Shown: piece after piece, positions 1 through 6,018 of the stretch
Layout: each line of letters starts with the position of its first letter
Numbering within the stretch: position 1 is the first letter of the stretch
NCBI GenBank assembly: GCA_905214905.1
Contig: CAJMNK010000090.1
Coordinates: 1-6,018, forward strand
DNA from: an uncultured bacterium
GTDB taxonomy: Bacteria; Actinomycetota; Coriobacteriia; Coriobacteriales; Coriobacteriaceae
Reading direction: 5' to 3'
DNA length: 6,018 nucleotides
The notes under the pieces: model-generated
What the model saw: only the letters and a program-made list of their open reading frames with translations
Database searches by the model: none
What the model was told of the DNA's origin: nothing
Position numbers and translations under genes: made by a program

Positions 1-43
1 GCCAAAACAGCGACGTTCCCTTGGCTGGCTTAGGTGGCACTTG

Positions 44-99
44 TAGTCATTGGGGACGTTCTTGTTTGACTAGTCGTTTAAGAACGTCCCCAATGACTA
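44..99. repeat. Perfect 20-bp inverted repeat (intergenic)
   Basis: Positions 44-63 and 80-99 are exact reverse complements over 20 bases. The arms contain the core GGGGACGTTCTT and its complement. The 16-base spacer (64-79) has its own 8-base palindrome, GACTAGTC, at its centre. No T-run follows either arm, so it does not look like a classical intrinsic terminator. It lies in a gene-free stretch and may be a dispersed palindromic element of this genome, a relic of a small mobile element, or a transcript-end hairpin. The sequence alone cannot decide between these. Confidence 0.85.
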
Positions 100-136
100 A
101 GGTTGCTTTGCGCCAGCGTTGCATCGTGGGTGGTCG

Positions 137-322
137 GGAAAATGCGAGCCGGTATTTGGGCGAATAGTGGGTCGCGGTTTCCGGATGGGGTGGGTTGCGG
201 AAAGTGCGACCCGGAATATTGCTCCAAAACGGGATGCCGTTTCCCCGACGGGGCTCAAGCGGAAAGCGCATCCCATTCCGGAGCTCCAAAACGGGATGCG
301 CTTTCCTCGCGGAAGAATTGTC
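137..322. repeat. Three diverged tandem 62-bp hairpin units
   Basis: Three units start at 137, 199 and 261, exactly 62 bases apart. Each opens with a GGAAA-type arm (137-150, 199-212, 261-274), and 18 bases later comes a complementary-style arm ending in TTTCC (169-182, 231-244, 293-306). In the third unit the arms are perfect reverse complements over 14 bases (GGAAAGCGCATCCC with GGGATGCGCTTTCC). In the first two the arms have diverged. Units two and three also share GCTCCAAAACGGGATG (221-236 and 283-298). The arm of unit one at 169-182 pairs well with the arm of unit two at 199-212, so alternative hairpins across units are possible. The array ends about 25 bases from the stop of the phosphatase gene. 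No gene is seen in 1-347; the short open frames there are repetitive and lack start signals. Confidence 0.75.
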
Positions 323-324
323 GC

Positions 325-344
325 AGCCGCGCTGAGCGGCGGCT
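325..344 (-). terminator. Weak stem-loop after the phosphatase gene
   Basis: Positions 325-330 (AGCCGC) and 339-344 (GCGGCT) can form a 6-bp G/C-rich stem with an 8-base loop. It sits just downstream of the minus-strand stop codon at 348-350. No clear U-run follows on the minus strand, only AATTCTT a few bases beyond, so intrinsic termination is uncertain. The hairpins at 261-306 lie further along the same transcript and could serve instead. Confidence 0.25.
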
Positions 345-347
345 CCG

Positions 348-1013
348 CTATTCGCCCAGCACCAGTGCTGCGAGCTCTGCCTGACTGTCCACCACGTAGT
401 CGGCGCCGGCGGCCTCCAGCTCTGCGCGGCCGCGGAAGCCCCAGCTGACGCCCGCGCTCTTAAGGCCGGCGTTGTGGCCGGTCAGAACATCGACATTGGA
501 ATCGCCCACATAGAGCGTGGTTGCCGGATCGGCGCCCAGCTCCTCCATCACATGCAGCGTGACGGGCGCTTCGGGCTTAGGCGGAAACGCATCGACACGG
601 CCCTGCACCAGCGCAAAGTGCTCGGAACCAAAGTATTTCTCGATAAGCGGGGCTGCCGAAATATGGTCCTTGTTGGTGAGCACGGCAAGTTGAACGCCCG
701 CTGCGCGCAGACGGTCGAGCATCTCAATCGTGCCGGCGTAGGGTGAGGTATGGTCCTCCTTGTGCTCGCCGTAATAGGCCCTAAACTCGGCAAGCGTCTG
801 CTCAAACATACGGCCGTCGCCCGCGTACTCGGCGGGCATAAAGCGCTCAACCAGCTTAAGCATGCCGTTTCCCACCTTGTAGCGGTACTCGTCCACGGCA
901 AACGTGGGCCAGCCGTGCATCTCGCAGGTGTGGTTGCCGGCGGCCGCCAGGTCCTCGAGCGTGTTGAGGATGGTGCCGTCAAGGTCAAAGATCACGGTGG
1001 AAAAAGCAGCCAT
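348..1013 (-). CDS. HAD-superfamily phosphatase, phosphoglycolate-phosphatase-like
   Basis: The product is 221 residues, the usual length for single-domain HAD subfamily IA phosphatases with a small helical C1 cap. Motif I is FDLDGT, with nucleophile D10 and acid/base D12. The cap occupies roughly residues 16-90. Motif II is T113 in LTNK, motif III is K146 in PPKPE, and motif IV is GDSNVD with the metal-binding D171 and D175. All catalytic residues are present. The family hydrolyses small phosphomonoesters in the cytoplasm using Mg2+; phosphoglycolate is one typical substrate, but substrate cannot be read from sequence. The start at 1013 is chosen because a GGGAG Shine-Dalgarno site lies 7 bases upstream and the DxDGT motif falls at residue 10, as is usual. 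The frame extends upstream to 1124, but that extension runs through an inverted repeat and adds no conserved motif. The gene is transcribed divergently from the riboswitch-controlled unit and stands alone in this window. Confidence 0.92.
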   Translation of the reverse strand: MAAFSTVIFDLDGTILNTLEDLAAAGNHTCEMHGWPTFAVDEYRYKVGNGMLKLVERFMPAEYAGDGRMFEQTLAEFRAYYGEHKEDHTSPYAGTIEMLDRLRAAGVQLAVLTNKDHISAAPLIEKYFGSEHFALVQGRVDAFPPKPEAPVTLHVMEELGADPATTLYVGDSNVDVLTGHNAGLKSAGVSWGFRGRAELEAAGADYVVDSQAELAALVLGE

Positions 1014-1020
1014 AGGTACG

Positions 1021-1025
1021 CTCCC
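1021..1025 (-). promoter_or_regulatory. Shine-Dalgarno site of the HAD phosphatase
   Basis: On the minus strand this reads GGGAG, 7 bases before ATG at 1013. It decides the start codon against in-frame upstream ATGs in the extension reaching 1124. Confidence 0.7.
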
Positions 1026-1053
1026 ATCTAAATAGCTCACGTAAACGGCAACC

Positions 1054-1059
1054 ATAATA
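1054..1059 (-). promoter_or_regulatory. Candidate -10 box for the HAD phosphatase
   Basis: On the minus strand the sequence is TATTAT, five of six matches to TATAAT, about 40 bases upstream of the start codon. No good -35 box is visible at the standard distance, so this is tentative. Confidence 0.3.
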
Positions 1060-1081
1060 GCGCGTGTCGTCCAACCGGGAA

Positions 1082-1123
1082 TGAGCGGGTCAAAAGTCCC
1101 ACGGGGGACATTCTGGCCGCTCA
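1082..1123. repeat. Nested inverted repeat in the divergent intergenic region
   Basis: An outer 7-bp stem (TGAGCGG at 1082-1088, CCGCTCA at 1117-1123) encloses an inner 5-bp stem (GTCCC at 1096-1100, GGGAC at 1105-1109) with loop ACGG. It lies upstream of the probable phosphatase promoter. It may be an operator, a remnant of a dispersed palindromic element, or the end of a lost transcript. No T-run is attached. Confidence 0.45.
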
Positions 1124-1192
1124 ATCTTGCGGGCGGGCTTGGTTCGTTAGCGGCCTAGTGGCGATATGGGTTGCCTATAGGTGGTCATCCGG

Positions 1193-1223
1193 GAGCCATA
1201 TGGCTCGGGCATGGCGGTTTTTT
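1193..1223 (+). terminator. Palindrome followed by a T6 run, possible terminator
   Basis: GAGCCATATGGCTC (1193-1206) is a perfect 14-base palindrome. A run of six T (1218-1223) follows after an 11-base gap. The gap is longer than in a standard intrinsic terminator and there is no plus-strand gene upstream to terminate. It could equally be a regulator site just upstream of the promoter at 1234. Confidence 0.25.
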
Positions 1224-1233
1224 GTGTAGCGCA

Positions 1234-1263
1234 TTGACCGATTTACCTGCGGTAACGTACACT
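1234..1263 (+). promoter_or_regulatory. Candidate sigma-70-type promoter of the B12-controlled gene
   Basis: A TTGACC -35 box (1234-1239, five of six matches) is followed after 18 bases by a TACACT -10 box (1258-1263, four of six). Transcription would begin near 1270, about 18 bases before the first riboswitch helix, which is where a promoter for this leader is expected. Confidence 0.5.
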
Positions 1264-1287
1264 TCCTCCGTTAAAAAATAGAAGCCG

Positions 1288-1393
1288 GAGCACGGGTGCG
1301 CGCGAGCGCATAAAGGGGAATCGGGTGAGAATCCCGAGCAAGGCGGTTACTGTGTGCGGGCGCGCCCGCGAGCCAGATTACCTGCCCGTGCTC
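1288..1393 (+). ncRNA. Cobalamin (B12) riboswitch
   Basis: The closing helix P1 is a perfect 9-bp pairing of GAGCACGGG (1288-1296) with CCCGTGCTC (1385-1393). A hairpin with a GNRA-type loop follows (TGCGC/GCGCA, 1297-1310). Next come the conserved core AAAGGGGAA (1312-1320), a hairpin carrying GGTGAGAATCC (1324-1334) closed by TCGGG/CCCGA, and the family's ACTGT (1350-1354). A GC-rich palindromic hairpin follows (GCGGGCGCGCCCGC, about 1357-1370). The B12 box reads AGCCAGATTACCTGCC (1371-1386), close to the consensus AGYCAGGAGACCTGCC. The order and spacing match the cobalamin riboswitch family, which binds adenosyl- or other cobalamins and usually represses the downstream gene when B12 is plentiful. 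A short hairpin right after P1 (CTCG/CGAG, 1396-1407) could be the start of the regulatory domain, but this is unproven. Confidence 0.93.
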
Positions 1394-1523
1394 TTCTCGA
1401 AACCGAGGGCCTCTCTGTTTGCCGCTGGATTCCGGTCTACAAGGGGTGCTGCTGAGCGTGCGTTTTGCTGCCGATAGGGTGGCTGACGTGCGCCTTTGTG
1501 CTGCCGGGGTATCGCCTCTCCCG

Positions 1524-1564
1524 CCTTCTTCGCCATGGCTCTATTGCAGGTTCGCGAAAGAAGG
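1524..1564 (+). promoter_or_regulatory. Shine-Dalgarno-hiding hairpin, likely expression platform
   Basis: CCTTCTT (1524-1530) pairs perfectly with AAGAAGG (1558-1564). The helix continues as CGC (1531-1533) with GCG (1554-1556) after one bulged A. The 3' strand overlaps AAGG of the AAGGAG Shine-Dalgarno site (1561-1566), which sits 5 bases before the GTG start at 1572. Folding would block ribosome access, which fits translational control by the upstream riboswitch. The leader between (1394-1523) has no recognisable gene and no clear intrinsic terminator. The competing anti-sequester pairing was not identified. Confidence 0.45.
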
Positions 1565-1571
1565 AGAACGG

Positions 1572-4500
1572 GTGACGCGAAACAACATTATGCTCAAGCG
1601 CCTGGGAGCCGCTGCTTTCTCGGTGCTGCTCGTCTGGTCGATGCCGGGTACGTCGGCATTTGCCGAGGGCGTGGCAGAGATCGCTGTGCAGGCGCAGACC
1701 CAGGCCTCGCAGCAGGCGGATGCTGCCGAGAATGCCGACGAGTCGAGTTTCACTGCGGACGAGCGGACGGGTGTTGAAGGCGCCGAGGCGTCGGCGGACG
1801 AGGCAAGATCCGACGTTGCTCCGTCTGCCGATGAGGGGCTTACCGCCGTGCTGGGTGCGAACGGGCAGAATGCCGCCGCGGCGGACGTCGACGACGAGGA
1901 TGCCGATGCTCAGCAGACACGCGGCTCGCGCGTCGCCAAGGCCGGCGAGACCGTGATGGTCTCTTTTGCCGATGAGCTGCCCACCACCATCGAGGCCGGG
2001 GCTGTCGTGAAGCTCGCGGCGAATATCAGCCTTGAGGCTGGCCAACAGATCGAGACCGTGGCCGGTACGCTCGATGGCCAGGGCCACAGCATCGTGCTCA
2101 ACGGCAAGGCGCTGGCGAAGAGCGTGGCTGGTACGGTACAGAATCTGGGCGTGACGGGTTCGATGACGATTTCTGGCACCGACGGTCCTATCGCCACCAC
2201 ATGCTCGGGTACCGTGCAAATGTGCTGGTCGACGGCAAGCCCCTCTGACGACAATTGGACTTTCGCTGACGCTGCCGGTCTTGTAGGCAAGCTCGATGGC
2301 GGTTCGGTGCTCAACTCGTATTACGCCGGCAGCCTCAGCGGCATGCCCTTTGGCGGTTACGGCCTCGTTGCCTGGTATCAGTCTGGCACCGTGACCAACA
2401 ATCTGTTCACTGCGGGCGATCAGGCGTGCGGCTACAAGGTCGATTCTTCCTTTGGCAGCAAAATCTCTGTCGACGACCTCAAGACCCAGGCCTCGGTCGA
2501 TAAGCTCAACACCGATGCCCCTGCCACCGGCTTTACCTGGTCTGCGCAGGGCGGTTTGCCTGTGCTGATCTCGGGCGGCACTGCGGCTGTTGTGAACAAG
2601 GATGCCCTCAAGGCTGCGATTGACGATGCCAACGCCAAGATCGAGAACGACTACACGGCCGAGAGCTGGTCGAAGCTCGCTGAGGCCCTTGTGAGCGCTC
2701 AAGACGTCTACGCCAACGATGACGCCAAGCAGGCCGAGGTCAACGCCGCAACCAAGACGCTCACCGATGCCATTGCCGCGCTCGAGAAGCCCAAGCCCAC
2801 CGAGCCCGTGGCTCAGCCGCAGAACGTAGCGCACCTGAGCTCGCAGAGCGACCTCGAAAACAAGTTCAAACCCGCCGACGCCGACGCCTATTACGTTCTC
2901 GACAACGACATTACCATCGATGACGAGTACTTCTTTGCCCCCATGGGCATACTTGCGGGCACACTCGACGGCCAGGGCCACACCATCACCTTCGCCAACG
3001 GCGGTGGCGTGAAGTCGCTCATGGGCGGCGTTGCCTCCACGGGCGTGGTGCAGAACATCTCGTTTGCCGGCAAACTGAAGCAAGCGACGGACGGCAAGGC
3101 GTTCGGCCCCCTGGGCAACAGTGTGCAGGGCGCCGTGCTCAACTGCTCCACGAGCGTGACCGGCAAGGGCGTTGCGGGCTTTGCGCGCACGCTCGACGGC
3201 GGCATCGTGTCCAACTGCGTGTCGACCTCCGAGGGCACGGCGGGCGCGCTGTTCGCGACCTACAACGCGGGCCAGCTCGTCAACACCTACTGGGGCGCAT
3301 TCCTCACCAACAAGATGGACGCCCCCGCCTCGGCGCTCGTCAACTCCTATGCCGTCGACCCGGCCGACATGGCCACCGACGCCTTCGCCGACCTCATCAA
3401 CGCTAACTGCGGCGCCAACGGCAGCAGCTGGGGTATCGATAAAAATGGCACGCCGGTCTTTGGCTCGGGCAACAGCTACCAGGCGCCCGAGGATACCACG
3501 CCCGACGACACCTACACCGTAAGCTTCACGGCCAACGACGGCACCAGCCAGGCGGTTGCCGACCATATGCTCGAGGTTTCGCCCGACGCTGTGAACGCCT
3601 ACCGCAAACTTGGCGTCTTTGCACTTAAGGGCGTCCCGGCCACGAGCACCATCACCTGGGGCACCGACGATGCCAACCGCGGAAACATCGGTATCAACGA
3701 GTCCACGGGCGAGCTCTACATCTACGACAACGCCATCGGCACGGTGACCGCCACCGAGCATAAGGCCAATGGTTCCGAGCAGACCGTGGCCACCGTCAAG
3801 ATCAAGGCCAAGGCCAAACAGTTCGATGACTTTGAGCTGTGGTATCGTGCCTCCGACGGCACCGTGAGCGACGTGACCGATGGTGCGGCTACCGTCCAGG
3901 GCTCCGAGGTACGCAACCTCGAGGTGCGCGTGCATTACGTCGACGCCGATAAGGACGAGTACGTGCCCGTTTCGTTCAGCCGCTTTCACTTTGCCTCGAG
4001 CGATTCTACGACCATCTACAGCAACGACTACTCGGCCTGCTTTTACTTCAAGCATGCCGGCAGTGCCACGATCACCGTTACCCCGCGCGACGTCGCATCT
4101 GCGGGCGCTGGCTCCAAGAGCGTGACGCTGACGTCAGAAGCCGTGGCCGCCACGTCCATCTCGATGGGCTATAACGAGGACGGCGCCACCGTCTACCTGC
4201 AGGGCCGCAACCCGCTCTCCGAGCGCGGCGCGTTTTTGACCGATCACGCACGCCCGGTGGTGGCGCCCGACAACGCCACCAACCGCGACAACTTTACCGT
4301 GACGAGCAGCGATCCTGCCGTGGCGGCCTACGCCACCGCGGGCGAGATCGGCTACACGGCGTACAAGGCTGGCACCACCACGTTTACCGCGACGCTGCCC
4401 GACACGGACGCCGATGGCAAGGTCATCAGCGCGTCGTGCGACGTGACTTATGCTTACCAAAATCCGCTTGCGAGCGTGACGGCCGGCACGGACAGCCTCT

Positions 4501-6018
4501 ACCTCAAGGCCGGCTCGGCGCAAAAGCTCGACTTGACCTTTACCGGTAAAAACGACGCGGACGGCTGGAGCGTGACCGAGCCCGGCCTCACCTGGACGTT
4601 CAAGACGCTCGACGGCAAGGACGCCTCGGGTATCGTGGGCATCGACCGCATCGAGAAGGGCGCCTGGAAGCACGTCGACGGCGCTCCCGATGACGGCCTG
4701 TACGTGGCCTCGAGTGACTACACGGTGACTGCGCTTTCGGCCGGCACGGTGGTCGCGACGGGTACGCCGGTGGACGCGACCGCCGGTGCCGAGCCCGTGA
4801 CGCTTACCATCACCGTGGCCGGTGTGGCCGCGAGCCCCGCCACGAGTGAGTCCGCCTCGGCGGGCATCGATGCTGCCGCTGCGTTCATCGACGTGCGCCG
4901 CAGCTCCGACGCCTTCCAGTACGGCGACGAGTGGGAGATCTACGACTTTGCCAAGGCGGGCCGCAAGATCGATTCCAAGCTGCTCGACAACTACCGCGCC
5001 TCGCTGGCCAAGCACAAGGCCGAGTGGGGGAGTGCGACCTGCGCTCTGACTGAGACCGAGCGTGTGGCGCTGGCCCTCTCCGCCATCGGCGAGGACATCA
5101 CCGACTATGACGGCGTCAACCTGGTCGAGCTCATCTGCAGCCGCACCGATATGACGCGCGCCAACGAGAAGATCTTTGCGCTGATGGCGCTTAATGCGAG
5201 CGGCTCGGATGTACCCGCCGGTTCTGCCTGGACGCGCGCGAGCCTCGCGGACGCCGTCTGCGAGCTTCTCGGCAGCGACGACGCCGTGGAGGGTACGCGT
5301 CTGGGCGACGTGGACCTGACGGCCATGGCGATCCAGGCCGTGGCGCCCTATGAGGGCGACACCAAGGTCGATGCTGCCATCGAGAACGGCCTCTCCTACC
5401 TCAAGGGCAAGATGAGCGCGGGTATCTGTGATTTCGGTTCTGCCGAGGCCAATGCCCAGGTGATCCTCGCGCTGCTTTCGCTCGACCGTGACCCGGCCAA
5501 CCCCGTTAACGGGTTTGCAAATGCCGTGACCAACGTGGTCTGCGCGCTGGACCTGTACCGCGTGGACGGCGGCAACGGCTATGCGCACAGCAAGGGCGGC
5601 GCGGCCAACGCCATGGCGACCGAGCAGGCGCTCCGCGCGCTCACGACGTATCGTGTCTCCTCGGGAGAGACGATTGCCTGGAAGACGGCCGTGACGGCGG
5701 GCAAGGGCTCGAGCAGCAAGGACCCGCAGAAGCCCACGGTGGCGCCGGGCGTCCTGACGCCGGGTGCCGGGTCGGACGGCGGTGCCGGCAACGGGACCGC
5801 CGGTTTTGCGGGCGTAATGGCTCCTGTGGCCGCCAAGATGGCCGGTGCTTCCTCGAGCGAGGGCGCCAAGGCAGCTGGCGATTCCAAGGCCGAGGCCGAA
5901 TCCGGCAAGAAGGATTCGACGGAGTCTTCCGTCGCCGGCAAGACAGACAAGAGCGGCAAAAAGTCGGGCACGTCCGGCAAGACCGCCGCGTTGAGCGCCG
6001 GCGCCGCTAACAAGGCTG
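1572..6018 (+). CDS. Giant secreted B12-regulated surface protein with alpha/alpha-barrel domain (3' partial)
   Basis: The frame is open from GTG 1572 to the window end without a stop, 1482 codons seen. GTG is chosen because AAGGAG lies 5 bases upstream; an in-frame ATG at 1590 is the alternative. Residues 1-31 form a signal peptide (basic start, hydrophobic core, cleavage probably after SAFA). Residues 32-125 are an acidic, Ala-rich linker. Residues about 130-335 and 425-632 are two homologous beta-solenoid-like blocks, each with TLDGQGH (166-172, 464-470) and a closing W...G-PV motif (W323, W620). Between them, 343-406 is a FIVAR-type helical module (DYTAESW). Residues 646-1090 look like about four bacterial Ig-like domains. 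Residues 1099-1375 are an all-helical terpene-cyclase/prenyltransferase-like barrel with EWEIYD (1120-1125), TETER (1160-1164), DVDLTAMAIQA (1246-1256) and NAMATEQ (1346-1352). It has five cysteines (1157, 1189, 1230, 1286, 1324). After 1375 comes a Gly/Ser/Lys-rich linker, so a wall or membrane anchor beyond the window is likely. No catalytic cyclase motif is seen. Given the riboswitch, extracellular corrinoid binding is the best inferred role; adhesion is the main alternative. Confidence 0.93.
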   Translation, partial: MTRNNIMLKRLGAAAFSVLLVWSMPGTSAFAEGVAEIAVQAQTQASQQADAAENADESSFTADERTGVEGAEASADEARSDVAPSADEGLTAVLGANGQNAAAADVDDEDADAQQTRGSRVAKAGETVMVSFADELPTTIEAGAVVKLAANISLEAGQQIETVAGTLDGQGHSIVLNGKALAKSVAGTVQNLGVTGSMTISGTDGPIATTCSGTVQMCWSTASPSDDNWTFADAAGLVGKLDGGSVLNSYYAGSLSGMPFGGYGLVAWYQSGTVTNNLFTAGDQACGYKVDSSFGSKISVDDLKTQASVDKLNTDAPATGFTWSAQGGLPVLISGGTAAVVNKDALKAAIDDANAKIENDYTAESWSKLAEALVSAQDVYANDDAKQAEVNAATKTLTDAIAALEKPKPTEPVAQPQNVAHLSSQSDLENKFKPADADAYYVLDNDITIDDEYFFAPMGILAGTLDGQGHTITFANGGGVKSLMGGVASTGVVQNISFAGKLKQATDGKAFGPLGNSVQGAVLNCSTSVTGKGVAGFARTLDGGIVSNCVSTSEGTAGALFATYNAGQLVNTYWGAFLTNKMDAPASALVNSYAVDPADMATDAFADLINANCGANGSSWGIDKNGTPVFGSGNSYQAPEDTTPDDTYTVSFTANDGTSQAVADHMLEVSPDAVNAYRKLGVFALKGVPATSTITWGTDDANRGNIGINESTGELYIYDNAIGTVTATEHKANGSEQTVATVKIKAKAKQFDDFELWYRASDGTVSDVTDGAATVQGSEVRNLEVRVHYVDADKDEYVPVSFSRFHFASSDSTTIYSNDYSACFYFKHAGSATITVTPRDVASAGAGSKSVTLTSEAVAATSISMGYNEDGATVYLQGRNPLSERGAFLTDHARPVVAPDNATNRDNFTVTSSDPAVAAYATAGEIGYTAYKAGTTTFTATLPDTDADGKVISASCDVTYAYQNPLASVTAGTDSLYLKAGSAQKLDLTFTGKNDADGWSVTEPGLTWTFKTLDGKDASGIVGIDRIEKGAWKHVDGAPDDGLYVASSDYTVTALSAGTVVATGTPVDATAGAEPVTLTITVAGVAASPATSESASAGIDAAAAFIDVRRSSDAFQYGDEWEIYDFAKAGRKIDSKLLDNYRASLAKHKAEWGSATCALTETERVALALSAIGEDITDYDGVNLVELICSRTDMTRANEKIFALMALNASGSDVPAGSAWTRASLADAVCELLGSDDAVEGTRLGDVDLTAMAIQAVAPYEGDTKVDAAIENGLSYLKGKMSAGICDFGSAEANAQVILALLSLDRDPANPVNGFANAVTNVVCALDLYRVDGGNGYAHSKGGAANAMATEQALRALTTYRVSSGETIAWKTAVTAGKGSSSKDPQKPTVAPGVLTPGAGSDGGAGNGTAGFAGVMAPVAAKMAGASSSEGAKAAGDSKAEAESGKKDSTESSVAGKTDKSGKKSGTSGKTAALSAGAANKA

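Noticed and set aside
137..322. CRISPR array
   Set aside because: The repeated parts are diverged hairpin arms, not identical direct repeats with unique spacers of constant size; there are only three units and no cas gene nearby.
47..448. Short open frames on both strands in the repeat region
   Set aside because: Their peptides simply repeat the 62-bp DNA unit, they lack ribosome binding sites, and those reaching past 348 overlap the phosphatase gene.
1014..1124. N-terminal extension of the HAD phosphatase
   Set aside because: It adds 37 residues before the normal HAD start, runs through an inverted repeat, and competes with a well-placed Shine-Dalgarno site before ATG 1013.
1394..1523. Intrinsic terminator as the riboswitch output
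   Set aside because: Only a 4-bp hairpin (1396-1407) and a short T3 were found. No strong stem followed by a U-run is visible, so translational control fits better.
1437..4055. Long minus-strand open frame of 872 codons opposite the giant surface gene
   Set aside because: It is the shadow of the real plus-strand frame, caused by strong codon bias. Its translation is rich in Arg, His, Gly and Val with no recognisable domain, and it covers the riboswitch gene's start region.
4134..5588. Minus-strand open frame of 484 codons
   Set aside because: Same reason: an antisense shadow with composition unlike a folded protein, while the plus-strand frame shows clear Ig-like and helical-barrel motifs.
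4866..5700. Active terpene or squalene cyclase, or prenyltransferase
   Set aside because: The domain is exported and lacks a DXDD motif or an evident zinc-binding set. Only the barrel repeat pattern is shared.

Overview
The window is GC-rich, with strong G/C preference at third codon positions, clean Shine-Dalgarno sites and a giant secreted Gram-positive-style protein. Together these suggest a high-GC Gram-positive gut bacterium. The overall style (Ala/Asp/Lys-rich secreted proteins with Ig-like and FIVAR modules, and long palindromic intergenic repeats) resembles Coriobacteriia such as Collinsella. That assignment is an inference from pattern only.

Layout. Positions 1-347 hold no convincing gene. 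They carry a perfect 20-bp inverted repeat (44-99) and three diverged tandem 62-bp units (137-322), each built around a hairpin, the last with a perfect 14-bp stem. Positions 348-1013 on the minus strand encode a complete HAD-superfamily phosphatase of the phosphoglycolate-phosphatase type. Positions 1014-1287 separate two divergent transcription units and contain a nested inverted repeat, a short palindrome followed by T6, and candidate promoters in both directions.

The main feature is on the plus strand. A promoter-like sequence (1234-1263) precedes a cobalamin (B12) riboswitch (about 1288-1393). A leader of about 180 nt follows, ending in a hairpin that would hide part of the Shine-Dalgarno site. 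Next comes a very large open frame from GTG at 1572 that is still open at the window end (1482 codons seen). The protein has a signal peptide, two homologous beta-solenoid-like blocks flanking a FIVAR-type three-helix module, about four Ig-like domains, and an all-helical domain of the terpene-cyclase/prenyltransferase-like alpha/alpha-barrel type. A Lys/Ser/Gly-rich tail follows. The same helical fold forms the cobalamin-binding barrel of animal intrinsic factor and transcobalamin.

Interpretation: B12 control of a surface protein carrying this fold suggests an extracellular corrinoid-capture protein, displayed on a long stalk and made when B12 is scarce. The riboswitch and the domain types are read from the sequence; corrinoid binding is inferred. 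The HAD phosphatase is divergently transcribed and has no evident functional tie to this system.
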